DNA from: Sphingopyxis witflariensis
Lineage (GTDB): Bacteria; Pseudomonadota; Alphaproteobacteria; Sphingomonadales; Sphingomonadaceae
Assembly (NCBI RefSeq): GCF_002205635.1
Contig: NZ_NISJ01000001.1
Location: 496,001-560,000 of the forward strand
Length of the DNA stretch: 64,000 nucleotides
Direction of reading: 5' to 3'
The notes below the pieces were generated by a model. That model searched no databases. It was not told the DNA's origin and worked only from the letters and a program-made list of their open reading frames with translations. Below, in pieces: positions 24,950-33,611 of this stretch. The position numbers and the translations under genes are program-made. How positions within the stretch are numbered: the stretch's first letter is position 1; each line of letters starts with the position of its first letter.

Positions 24950-27900
24950 ATGCGCAAGATTTTGCTGGCCTCCACCTGCCTCGCCACCATCGCTTCGTTG
25001 CCCGTCCACGCTGAAACGACGATCACCACCGCCACCACCACGCCGGTCCGTACCTCGACGGTCAAGGCGGGCGCGCCCGATGATGTGAAGATCACGTCGG
25101 CAGGATCGGTGAAGCCGGGCGGCGGCACCGCGGTCACGATCGACAGCAACCACAAGGTGGTGAACGAAGGCACGATCGAGATTGGCAACGTCAACGGCGC
25201 GACCGGCATTTTCGCCAATGCCGGAACGGTCGGCGGGATCACCAACGCCGCGACTGGCAAGATCATCATCGACGAACCCTATGCCCCGACCGACATCGAC
25301 AATGACGGCGATCTCGACGGCCCCTATGCCGTCGGCAACAACCGTGTCGGCATTGCCACCGGCGGCGCCTTTACCGGCAATGTCGTCAACAGCGGAACGA
25401 TCACGATCGAGGGCAATGATTCGGCTGGCATCCGCCTCGGCGGCCCGCTGACCGGGAACTTCACCAATGAGGGCACGATTTCGGTGTTGGGCGACCGCGC
25501 TCTGGGCGTCGGTCTGCAAAACGTCACCGGCAATGTCCGCCTTGCCGGTACGATCACCGCTGTCGGGCAGGATGCCGTTGCGGCACGCCTCGCCGGCAAC
25601 ATCAACGGCGCGCTGGTGGTCCAGGGCAAGCTGACCGCCACCGGCTATCGCTATGCAACGCCCCCCGCCGACGCGTCGAAGCTCGACGCCGACGATCTGT
25701 TGATCGGCGGCCCGGCGCTGTCGATCGAAGGCGATGTCACGGGCGGTATCGTCCTCGCCATCCCGCCGAAGGACACGAAGCCCGACGACAAGGATGAGGA
25801 CAAGGACGGCATCGACGACGACAAGGAAGGTTCGGCTGCGGTCAGTTCCTTCGGTTCGGCCCCCGCGCTCCGCATCGGCGCAGCAGGCCGCGACGTCACC
25901 ATCGGCGCGGTTGCCGGCACCGGCACCGGGCTGGGTTTGATCATCGACGGTTCGGTTCTCGGCAACGGCCTTTATGCCGGCAAGGACGCCAATGCGATCC
26001 AGATCGGTGGCCTCGGCGGCAATGTGACGATCGCGGGCGGCATCGGCATCGGCGGCGCAGTCAGCGCGATATCAAAGGACGCTGCGGCAACCGGCATCCG
26101 CATCGGCAACGGCGCAACGACCCCTGAACTCCGCAATGCCGGCAGGATCGATGCGACGACGGGCGGCAATGTTGCGGGCGCCATCGCGACCGCAGTCGTG
26201 ATCGACGCGGGCGGCAACGTCCCGCTCATCCGCAACAGCGGCACAATTGCCGCCAAGACCGGCGGCGACAATGGGACCGCGCGCGGCATCGTCGATCTGT
26301 CGGGCAAGGTCGCCCTGGTCGAAAACAGCGGCACGATCAGCGCCACCGGCGCGCTCGCCACTTCCGATCGCAATATCGCGATCGACCTGAGCGCGAATAC
26401 GAGCGGTGCGACGGTCAAGCAGACCGTGGTCGCAACGGGCGTAACCGCACCGAGCATCGTCGGCGACGTCCGCTTCGGCGGCGGTAACGATGTCTTCGAT
26501 ATCGCCGACGGTTCGGTGAAGGGAAACAGCTTCTTCGGCGCCGGCAACAACAAGCTCGCCCTGTCGGGCGACGCGACCTATGCCGGCAAAGCCAATTTCG
26601 GTGGCGGCAATGACGAAATGACGCTTGCGGGCTCGTCGAAGTTCACGGGCACCGCAGATTTCGGCGGCGGCACCGACAAGCTGACGATCGCGGGCACCTC
26701 GGCCTTTTCGGGCCGCTTGCTCAATTCGCAGGGTCTGGCCGTTTCGGTCAGCGGCGGCACCTTTGACGTCACGGGCGCGGCGACCATCGCGTCGCTGGCC
26801 GTGACCGACAAGGGCGTGCTCGGCGTGACGCTCGATGGCGGTACCGCGGGAACCGCGCTGCAGGTCACGGGTAACGCCAGCTTTGGTGCCGACTCCAAAC
26901 TCGCGCTCAAGCTGACCAGCATCGACGAGGCCGAAGGCCGGCATGTCGTGATGACCGCCGGGTCGCTGACCGGCGCGAACAATCTGACCGCCTCGTCGAC
27001 GTTGATGCCCTTCCTCTACAAGGGCACGCTGACCTCGAACGCGACCCAGCTGATCGTCGACGTGTCGCGCAAGAGCGTGACCGAACTCGGCCTCAACCGT
27101 TCGGAAGCGGGCGCGTTCAACGCCGTGATTGACGCCTTGTCGGCCAATGAAAAGGTCGAAGGCGTGTTCCTGGGCATCGTCGATGGCGGCCAGTTCCGCA
27201 ACCAGCTCGGCCAGATGCTGCCCGAGCATGAAGGCGGCGTGTTCGAAACCGTCACCTCGGGCTCGCGCGCCCTGTCGCGCTTCCTCCAGGATCCCAGCGC
27301 GCCGTATCAGGACGAAGGCAAGTGGGGCTATTGGGTGAACCAGGCCATCTGGGGCACGTCGAAGAGCATCGGCGACACCGCGGGTTATGACGTCACCGGC
27401 TGGGGCATCTCGCTCGGCGCCGAAATTGAAACCGATGTCGGTAATTTCGGTGGCTCGGTTGCCTATCTGAACGGCAAGGACGGCAACAAAGCCAACGCCA
27501 ACGAAGTCAGCTCGAACCAGTGGGAAGGCGCACTTCACTGGCGTCTCCGCTCGGGCGGCCTCATTGCCAGCGCCCGCGCCGCCGCTGCGCCGATCAGCCT
27601 CAAGGGAACGCGCATTTTCAGCGCCGAAGCCGGGGCTGACGATATCGAGGAAACGATCCGCGGCAAATGGGATGCCAAGCTTTATTCGGCATCGGGCTCG
27701 GTCGCTTATGATACCAAGGCGGCGGGCTTCACCATCCGTCCGACGCTGGCGGTCGATTATTACAAGCTGAAGGAAGACGGCTATGCCGAAACCGGCGGCA
27801 ATGACGCGCTGAACCTGACCGTTCTCGGCCGCGACAGCGACGAGTTGGCGGTGTCCGGCACCGTCGCTATCGGTCTCGAGTTCGGCGGCTCGGACGAATA

Positions 27901-28156
27901 TGACGGCTGGACGCGCTTCGAACTCGAAGGCGGCCGTCGCCAGATTGTCAGCGGCATGCTGGGCGCCACCACCGCGTCGTTCAAGAACGGCGATCCCTTC
28001 ACCCTCACCCCTGATGATCGCACGAGCGGTTGGGTCGGTCGTTTCCGTGGCACTGCCGGAAACTCCGCCTTCCAGATCGGCGGCGAAATCTCCGCGGAAG
28101 AACAGCAAAGCCATATGGCTTGGGCCTTCCGCGCGAGCCTGCGGGTCGGCCTGTAA
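24950..28156 (+). CDS. Large autotransporter (type V secretion) adhesin-like protein
   Basis: 1068 residues. The signal peptide is MRKILLASTCLATIASLPVHA. The passenger (about 22-790) is a low-complexity beta-helix rich in Gly, Thr, Asn and Asp, with recurring units such as VVNSGTITIEGND and NAGTVGGITNAATGKI. Two acidic calcium-site-like stretches interrupt it: DIDNDGDLDG (about 122-131) and DKDEDKDGIDDDKEG (about 279-295). The C-terminal barrel (about 800-1068) begins near GKWGYWVNQAIWGTS and ends AFRASLRVGL, typical of the autotransporter beta domain. The ATG at 24950 has a good ribosome site; an open frame to 24890 adds non-signal residues. Its role may be adhesion or surface structure. It precedes a sigma/anti-sigma/receptor set, but a hairpin separates them. 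Confidence 0.87.
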   Translation: MRKILLASTCLATIASLPVHAETTITTATTTPVRTSTVKAGAPDDVKITSAGSVKPGGGTAVTIDSNHKVVNEGTIEIGNVNGATGIFANAGTVGGITNAATGKIIIDEPYAPTDIDNDGDLDGPYAVGNNRVGIATGGAFTGNVVNSGTITIEGNDSAGIRLGGPLTGNFTNEGTISVLGDRALGVGLQNVTGNVRLAGTITAVGQDAVAARLAGNINGALVVQGKLTATGYRYATPPADASKLDADDLLIGGPALSIEGDVTGGIVLAIPPKDTKPDDKDEDKDGIDDDKEGSAAVSSFGSAPALRIGAAGRDVTIGAVAGTGTGLGLIIDGSVLGNGLYAGKDANAIQIGGLGGNVTIAGGIGIGGAVSAISKDAAATGIRIGNGATTPELRNAGRIDATTGGNVAGAIATAVVIDAGGNVPLIRNSGTIAAKTGGDNGTARGIVDLSGKVALVENSGTISATGALATSDRNIAIDLSANTSGATVKQTVVATGVTAPSIVGDVRFGGGNDVFDIADGSVKGNSFFGAGNNKLALSGDATYAGKANFGGGNDEMTLAGSSKFTGTADFGGGTDKLTIAGTSAFSGRLLNSQGLAVSVSGGTFDVTGAATIASLAVTDKGVLGVTLDGGTAGTALQVTGNASFGADSKLALKLTSIDEAEGRHVVMTAGSLTGANNLTASSTLMPFLYKGTLTSNATQLIVDVSRKSVTELGLNRSEAGAFNAVIDALSANEKVEGVFLGIVDGGQFRNQLGQMLPEHEGGVFETVTSGSRALSRFLQDPSAPYQDEGKWGYWVNQAIWGTSKSIGDTAGYDVTGWGISLGAEIETDVGNFGGSVAYLNGKDGNKANANEVSSNQWEGALHWRLRSGGLIASARAAAAPISLKGTRIFSAEAGADDIEETIRGKWDAKLYSASGSVAYDTKAAGFTIRPTLAVDYYKLKEDGYAETGGNDALNLTVLGRDSDELAVSGTVAIGLEFGGSDEYDGWTRFELEGGRRQIVSGMLGATTASFKNGDPFTLTPDDRTSGWVGRFRGTAGNSAFQIGGEISAEEQQSHMAWAFRASLRVGL

Positions 28157-28177
28157 GCCCCCCTCGGCCGGCCCTGT

Positions 28178-28217
28178 GCAAGGGGGAAGCACCCCTCCTA
28201 TCTCGCTTCCCCCTTGC
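28178..28217 (+). terminator. Hairpin terminator after the autotransporter gene
   Basis: GCAAGGGGGAAGC and GCTTCCCCCTTGC form a perfect 13-base stem with a 14-base loop, 22 bases after the stop codon. The T-tract is short, so termination strength is uncertain. Confidence 0.65.
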
Positions 28218-28364
28218 CTTGGCTTCATGGACTAAATTGAGATGATCGCACTCGCCACCCTCTCCCCCAATGCACCGCAGTTGCGCGGCGCGGTGGTGAC
28301 GCTATATGACGGCGGCATCAGGGGGACGTGCGGCGCGCGCCGGGGCGGCGTTCATCCGCGAAAC

Positions 28365-28907
28365 ATGGCGTTCCAAAGCAAGCGATTGATGACCGAGGCG
28401 AGAGATCGAACCGACGCCGCGCAAGGCATTGAAGGTGTGTTGCTCGCCAACCGCGACCGTATCGTGCGCTTTTTGCAGCTGCGCGGTGCGGGCGATGCGG
28501 CCGAGGATCTGTTCCAGGATTTGTGGATGCGCCTGACCGAACGCGCATCGGGTCCGGTCGCCGATCCGCTGCCCTATGTCATGCGCGCCGCAAATAATCT
28601 GATGCTCGACCGCTATCGTTCGGCGCGCCAGCGTGAATTGCGCGATGCCGCGTGGGGCGAGGCCGCCGCGGTACAGAAACCATCGGTGGAAACCCTTTTG
28701 ATATCGCGCGAACAACTGGCGCAGGTCGAACAGGCGATCACGGCGACCGGCGACCGCTCCGCCCGCATCTTCCGCCGCTTTCGCGTCGACGGGCTGGCAC
28801 AGCGCGAGATTGCAGTTGAAATGGGCGTCAGTCTGAGCACGGTCGAGGCTGATTTGCGCAGGGTCTACGCGGCGCTGGCCGCAGTGCGGAGGCAGTTCGA
28901 TGCATAG
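28365..28907 (+). CDS. FecI-type ECF RNA polymerase sigma factor
   Basis: About 180 residues (172 if the ATG at 28389 is used; neither has a strong ribosome site). Region 2 is visible as RIVRFLQLRGAGDAAEDLFQ, then LPYVMRAANNLMLDRYRS. Region 4 is the helix-turn-helix GLAQREIAVEMGVSLSTVE. The order sigma factor, FecR-like regulator, TonB receptor matches iron-siderophore surface signalling. The stop overlaps the start of the FecR gene by 8 bases. The factor would transcribe the adjacent receptor gene, and perhaps others, when its ligand binds outside. Confidence 0.9.
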   Translation: MAFQSKRLMTEARDRTDAAQGIEGVLLANRDRIVRFLQLRGAGDAAEDLFQDLWMRLTERASGPVADPLPYVMRAANNLMLDRYRSARQRELRDAAWGEAAAVQKPSVETLLISREQLAQVEQAITATGDRSARIFRRFRVDGLAQREIAVEMGVSLSTVEADLRRVYAALAAVRRQFDA

Positions 28908-29835
28908 TGACGCACGCACTGCCGCCGAAGCGCATGCGATCGATTGGCTGATCCGCCAGCGCGATCCCGCTTTTGCTGATTGGGATGGCTTTGCCGACTG
29001 GTTGGCCGAGACCCCCGAACATTCCGAAACTTACGACAGGATCGCCAGTCTCGATCGCGACCTTGATTCCCTGCCTCCGGCGGCGCAGCCCGCTGTCACG
29101 ATCATCGCCGACGCGCCCCGCCGCCCTTCGCGCCGGGCCTGGTTTGGCGGCGCGATCGCAGCCGCGCTTGTCGGCGCGGTTGTCTTGCCCAATCTGGGGC
29201 TGCTCGGCGACACGCAGCGGATCGAAACCGCCGCTGGTGAGCATCGCACGATCAACCTCGCCGATGGGTCGAAGATCCAGATCAACGGCGCCTCGGTGAT
29301 CGAACTCGACAAGGATCGCCCGCGCTTTGCCCGGCTGGAATCGGGTGAAGCGATGTTCCATGTCGTCCACCGCGATACCGACCCGTTCATCGTCGAAGCC
29401 GGCGAAGCGAAGATCGTCGATCTCGGCACCGCCTTCAACGTCGTTCGCCGCAGCCGCCAGACCTCGGTCGCAGTGTCCGAAGGCATCGTGCTGTACAATC
29501 CCGACCGCGACAATGTCCGCGTCGTTGCGGGTCAGGGAATTGAAGCTCGCGATGGCGACACCAAGGCGCCGGTTGCCCAGCCGGTCGATATTGCGAGCGT
29601 CGGCGGATGGCGGTCCGGGTTGCTCGTGTACAACGGCACTCCGCTTGCTGTCGTCGCCGAGGATCTGAAACGTACTGCGGGGATGAGCGTGACGATCGCC
29701 CCCGAAGCCGCCCAACTGTCCTTCCGTGGCGCGTTGATTGTCGATGAAGACCGGGGCCGGACGGTCGCCGACCTCGCGGCATTGTCGGGAACCAAGGCGG
29801 CGCGGCGTGGCGATGGCTGGGTGCTGACGCGCTGA
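28900..29835 (+). CDS. FecR-family anti-sigma/signal-transducing regulator
   Basis: 311 residues. The N-terminal cytoplasmic part (about 1-80, AIDWLIRQRDPAFADWDGF) is the DUF4880-like sigma-binding domain. A single membrane helix follows (AWFGGAIAAALVGAVVLPNL, about 84-103). The periplasmic FecR domain has HRTINLADGSKIQINGAS, FARLESGEAMFHVVH and KIVDLGTAFNVV. The C-terminal part resembles a short secretin/TonB domain. It passes the receptor signal across the inner membrane to the sigma factor. Its stop is 2 bases before the receptor start. Confidence 0.92.
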   Translation: MHSDARTAAEAHAIDWLIRQRDPAFADWDGFADWLAETPEHSETYDRIASLDRDLDSLPPAAQPAVTIIADAPRRPSRRAWFGGAIAAALVGAVVLPNLGLLGDTQRIETAAGEHRTINLADGSKIQINGASVIELDKDRPRFARLESGEAMFHVVHRDTDPFIVEAGEAKIVDLGTAFNVVRRSRQTSVAVSEGIVLYNPDRDNVRVVAGQGIEARDGDTKAPVAQPVDIASVGGWRSGLLVYNGTPLAVVAEDLKRTAGMSVTIAPEAAQLSFRGALIVDEDRGRTVADLAALSGTKAARRGDGWVLTR

Positions 29836-29837
29836 GC

Positions 29838-32318
29838 ATGACCGGCCGCCTTCCCCTGGTCGTGGCAGCGGTGATGCTGAGCCTTCCGGTCCAGGCCGCG
29901 GCGGCCGAGGAGCGCGCGTTCGACGTGCCCAAGGGAAATTTGTCGAACACCCTGCCCCTCCTCAGCCGCCAGGCCGGGGTCAGCATCAGCGTCGTCGATG
30001 CGAAATTGTGGGAAGCGCATGTCAAGCGGGTACGTGGCCGGATGAGCGTCGAGGAAGCGATCCGCCGCATGCTCGCAGGATCCGACGCCCGCGCCGTGCG
30101 CGTAAGCGCGACAAGCTGGCGGATCGAACGCCGACCACCCCGGATTGCGCGGCGCTCGACCTCGCCCCCTTCTCCGGCGCCGCAACCGCGCGCGCGCGAA
30201 CCGGCGAGAGACACCATCGCCCGGCCGCAGGACGAGATCATCGTCACCGCTTCCAAGACCGACCTTCCCTACTCGCACCTCGCGGGCGTCGCCTCCATGC
30301 TGGACGGCGGCGATTTGGCGTTTGGCGGCGAGCGCGGGATGGATTCGATCCTGTCGCGGGTTGCCACCGTCTCCTCGACCCATTTGGGATCGGGGCGCAA
30401 CAAGCTGTTCATCCGCGGCATCGCCGATTCCAGCTTCACCGGTCCGACGCAGGCGACGGTCGGCCAATATATGGGCGACATCCGCCTCAGCTATAATGCG
30501 CCTGATCCCGACCTGCGCCTCTACGACGTCGACAATGTCGAAATCCTCGAAGGGCCGCAGGGCACCCTCTATGGCGCGGGGTCGCTCGGTGGCATCATCC
30601 GCGTGACGCCCAAGGCGCCCGATCCGCGCGCGATGTCGGTTCAGGCGATCGCGGGCATCTCGCTGACCCAGCACGGCGATCCCGGCGGGGACATTGCGAC
30701 GATCGCTAACCTGCCGGTCGGCGACAATGGCCATGCACTGCGCCTCGTCGGCTATATGCTGACCGACGGCGGCTATATCGACAATCCGCTGCGCGGCCAG
30801 AATGACATTAATCGCGTTCATGTCCGCGGCGGTCGCGGCACCTTCCGCTTCGACGCGGGCAATGACTGGACCGTCGATCTGGGCGGTGTCTATCAGGCGA
30901 TCACCGCCGACGACGCGCAATTTGTCAGCAAGGATGCGCCGCCGCTGAACCTGCGCTCGATGGTCGAGCAAAATGCCACCGCGCGATACGGAATGGGCAC
31001 GCTGGTGTTGATGAAGGATTGGGACGGGCTGCATTTCCAGTCATCCAACGCCTGGATCACCCACCGCCTGTTCGAACGCTTCGACGCCAGCCTGCGCAAT
31101 CCACCGCCGCCTGGCAGCATCGGCTCGGCGGGCGCCGTCGATGTCGCGCGCCTGTTCGCGCCGCTCGACGTCCAGCCCATGGCAGAAGTGCCCCGCGTCC
31201 TCGATCAGCATAATGCGACGCGCATGTTCGTCAGCGAAAACCGGCTGTCGCGCCCGTACCGCGACGGTCTCGGCTGGGTGATCGGCGCGAGTTTCGTCGA
31301 CAACCGGACGCAGCAGAAGCGTGCATTTGGCTATGGCGGCCTTCGCGCGACCCTCCCCGGAGTCACCAACCAGATCACCGAATTCACCGGCTATGCCGAA
31401 GCGACGGTCGAACTGCTGCCCAATTTGATTGCATCGGGCGGGCTTCGCCTGTCGCGCGCGCGACTGGGTGGTAGCGCCGAAGGCGTGTCGTTCGATATCG
31501 TGGAGGCCGGCCGTGCGACGACTGCCTATCGCAACGAAACCGATCTCTTGCCGTCCTTTTCATTGCTTGCGGCGCCGTTCCGCAACGTCCGCCTATATGC
31601 GCGTTATCAGGAAGGTTTCCGGCCCGGCGGGCTGGCGATCGACCGCGATTTCGTGCGGCGTTTCCGCAACGATCGGGTGCGGACGTGGGAGGGCGGAATT
31701 CGCGTCGGGCAAAGGGGCGAGACGCCGTTCGACGCCAGCGTGTCGATATCGCACAGCGATTGGCGCGATATCCAGGCCGACTTTATCGACGGCAATGGTT
31801 TCCCGACGACCGCCAACATTGGCGACGGGCGCATCACCAGTCTATCGGGGGCGGTTGCGGTACGGCCAACCTCCGCGCTGACCTTTGAACTTGGCGCGGT
31901 CTATAACCATAGCCGGGTCGAGAAGCTCGCGCCCGCGATCGCGCTGATCGCGCAGGCCACACCCGGCCGCCTTGGCCGTATCCCCAATGTCGCGAGCCAC
32001 GCGGTGCGCGGGTCGGTCAATTATGTGACGCTGGTCGGCGAGGAAGATTTGCGCCTGAACGGCTGGGCCAATTATGTCGGGCCGTCGCGGCTCGGCATCG
32101 GCCCGGTGCTGGGCGAAAGCCAGGGCGACTATATCGACACCGGGCTCGCGATGCGTGTTGGCAATGCGCGCCGCGGCCTGTCGTTCACGCTGACCAATGT
32201 CTTCGATTCCCGCGGCAACCGCTTTTCGCTCGGCACGCCATTCGTCGAGGGCAATGAAGGCTTTATGACGCCGCTGCGCCCGCGCACGATCCGCATCGCG
32301 GTCGATGTCGCTTACTAG
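29838..32318 (+). CDS. TonB-dependent receptor with N-terminal STN signalling domain
   Basis: 826 residues. The signal peptide ends near LPVQAAAA (about residue 23). Residues about 25-95 form an STN (secretin/TonB N-terminal) domain, EERAFDVPKGNLSNTLPLLS, which contacts FecR-type regulators. A linker rich in Pro and Arg precedes the TonB box (DEIIVTASKT) and plug domain, with VEILEGPQGTLYGAGSLGGI. The barrel ends TIRIAVDVAY. The STN domain and the two preceding genes indicate a transducer that reports its own ligand. The ligand is not identifiable; siderophores are usual for such systems but not certain here. Confidence 0.92.
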   Translation: MTGRLPLVVAAVMLSLPVQAAAAEERAFDVPKGNLSNTLPLLSRQAGVSISVVDAKLWEAHVKRVRGRMSVEEAIRRMLAGSDARAVRVSATSWRIERRPPRIARRSTSPPSPAPQPRAREPARDTIARPQDEIIVTASKTDLPYSHLAGVASMLDGGDLAFGGERGMDSILSRVATVSSTHLGSGRNKLFIRGIADSSFTGPTQATVGQYMGDIRLSYNAPDPDLRLYDVDNVEILEGPQGTLYGAGSLGGIIRVTPKAPDPRAMSVQAIAGISLTQHGDPGGDIATIANLPVGDNGHALRLVGYMLTDGGYIDNPLRGQNDINRVHVRGGRGTFRFDAGNDWTVDLGGVYQAITADDAQFVSKDAPPLNLRSMVEQNATARYGMGTLVLMKDWDGLHFQSSNAWITHRLFERFDASLRNPPPPGSIGSAGAVDVARLFAPLDVQPMAEVPRVLDQHNATRMFVSENRLSRPYRDGLGWVIGASFVDNRTQQKRAFGYGGLRATLPGVTNQITEFTGYAEATVELLPNLIASGGLRLSRARLGGSAEGVSFDIVEAGRATTAYRNETDLLPSFSLLAAPFRNVRLYARYQEGFRPGGLAIDRDFVRRFRNDRVRTWEGGIRVGQRGETPFDASVSISHSDWRDIQADFIDGNGFPTTANIGDGRITSLSGAVAVRPTSALTFELGAVYNHSRVEKLAPAIALIAQATPGRLGRIPNVASHAVRGSVNYVTLVGEEDLRLNGWANYVGPSRLGIGPVLGESQGDYIDTGLAMRVGNARRGLSFTLTNVFDSRGNRFSLGTPFVEGNEGFMTPLRPRTIRIAVDVAY

Positions 32319-32325
32319 GCTTTAA

Positions 32326-32356
32326 ATCCTCCCCATCGCGGCGCGACGGGGAGGAT
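32326..32356. terminator. Bidirectional terminator hairpin between convergent genes
   Basis: ATCCTCCCC and GGGGAGGAT form a 9-base stem with partial inner pairing. It lies between the convergent stops of the TonB receptor and the acyl-CoA dehydrogenase, so it can serve both strands. Confidence 0.6.
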
Positions 32357-32362
32357 CATGCG

Positions 32363-33502
32363 TCATTCGCCCAGCGTCAGCCGCTCGTAACGCTCCAAAT
32401 GATAATCATGGCTGCCGAACTGGCCTTCGATCATCGTCGCGCGCTTGAAATAATGGCCGATCGCCAATTCCTGCGTGATGCCGATGCCGCCATGCGTCTG
32501 GACCGCATTCTGGCCGACGAAGTTTGCGCCGCGGCTGACCTTCGCCTTGGCGGCCGAAACCGCGGCCATGCGTTCGTTTGCAGGCAGGCCGAGCTTCAGC
32601 ACGCCCATGATCGTCATCGACCGCGCCTGTTCGACCTCCATGAACATGTCGACCATGCGGTGCTGGAGTACCTGGAATTTCGCGATCGGCACGCCGAACT
32701 GCTTGCGCTGCTGGGTATATTCCAGCGTGCCTTCATGCAGTTTCTGCATCACGCCGGTTGCCTCGGCGCAGGTCGCGATGGTGGCTTCGTCGACGATCTG
32801 CTCGATCAGCGCCAGTCCGGTGCCTTCGCCGCCGAGCAGCGCGTCGCCCGGAACTGCCACATTTTCGAAATAGATTTCCGAAGCGCGGCTACCGTCGACC
32901 GTCGGATAGTCGCGGCGAACGACGCCGGGCAAATTGGCGTCGATCAGGAACAGCGACACGCCATCGCGCTCGCGCTGGCCGCCGCCGGTGCGTGCGGTGA
33001 CGAGCAGGTGCGTCGCCCACGGCGCGGCATAAACCACACCCTTGTGACCGTTCAGCACATAGCCAGCGCCATCCTTCTTCGCGGTGGTGCGCAGGTTCGC
33101 CAGGTCATAGCGGCCCTGCGGTTCGGCATAGGCAAAGGCGATGATCGCATTGCCGGCGATGATCTCGGGGATCATCGCGTCGGCCTGCGCGCCGCCCACG
33201 GCCTTGAGCGCGCCGCCGCCAATAACGACGGTCGGAAGGTACGGCTCGATGCCGAGCACCTTGCCCAACTCTTCCATCACGATCGCATTTTCAAGCGCGC
33301 CGCCGCCAAGACCGCCTTGTTCCTCGGTAAAGGCCGCGCCGAGCATACCAAGCTCCTGCGCCAGCGCCTGCCAGATGCCGGGGTCGCGCCCCGCATCGCT
33401 GGCGGTAAACTTCTGCCGCGTTTCGAAATCATAAGTGTCGGCCAGGAAGCGCGACAGCGTATCGCGGATCATGTCCTGCGTTTCGGTGTAGGTGAAATCC
33501 AT
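32363..33502 (-). CDS. Acyl-CoA dehydrogenase family protein (subunit 1 of an adjacent pair)
   Basis: 379 residues with the usual acyl-CoA dehydrogenase layout: N-terminal helical domain (ETQDMIRDTLSRFLADTYDF), central beta domain (AFAYAEPQGRYDLANLRTT, VLNGHKGVVYAAPWA) and C-terminal FAD-binding helices (EYTQQRKQFGVPIAKFQVLQ, NAVQTHGGIGIT). It oxidises an acyl-CoA at C2-C3 and passes electrons to ETF. A second family member lies 109 bases upstream in the same direction. Adjacent pairs of this type can form alpha2beta2 enzymes acting on bulky ring or steroid side-chain CoA esters. Substrate here is not known. Confidence 0.9.
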   Translation of the reverse strand: MDFTYTETQDMIRDTLSRFLADTYDFETRQKFTASDAGRDPGIWQALAQELGMLGAAFTEEQGGLGGGALENAIVMEELGKVLGIEPYLPTVVIGGGALKAVGGAQADAMIPEIIAGNAIIAFAYAEPQGRYDLANLRTTAKKDGAGYVLNGHKGVVYAAPWATHLLVTARTGGGQRERDGVSLFLIDANLPGVVRRDYPTVDGSRASEIYFENVAVPGDALLGGEGTGLALIEQIVDEATIATCAEATGVMQKLHEGTLEYTQQRKQFGVPIAKFQVLQHRMVDMFMEVEQARSMTIMGVLKLGLPANERMAAVSAAKAKVSRGANFVGQNAVQTHGGIGITQELAIGHYFKRATMIEGQFGSHDYHLERYERLTLGE

Positions 33503-33581
33503 TATCTTCGTTCCTGATCTTCATCGTTCCCCAGCGTAAGCCGGGGCCCATTTCCGCTCGCGGTCCTCACGGCCGCCCGAG

Positions 33582-33602
33582 ACCCCGGATCATGTCCGGG
33601 GT
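33582..33602. repeat. Short palindromic repeat, ACCCCGGA type
   Basis: ACCCCGGA-TCATG-TCCGGGGT is a perfect 8-base inverted repeat. The same motif with loop TCAAG occurs at 57819-57839 and a variant at 57462-57482. This is a dispersed intergenic repeat, here between the two acyl-CoA dehydrogenase genes. Confidence 0.7.
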
Positions 33603-33611
33603 GGTTCTGGG

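Noticed and set aside
26072..28228. A 718-codon open frame on the minus strand across the autotransporter gene
   Set aside because: It is antisense to a clearly coding beta-helix and barrel, has no domain or signal, and its Arg/Ala-rich composition is typical of an antisense shadow in GC-rich DNA.
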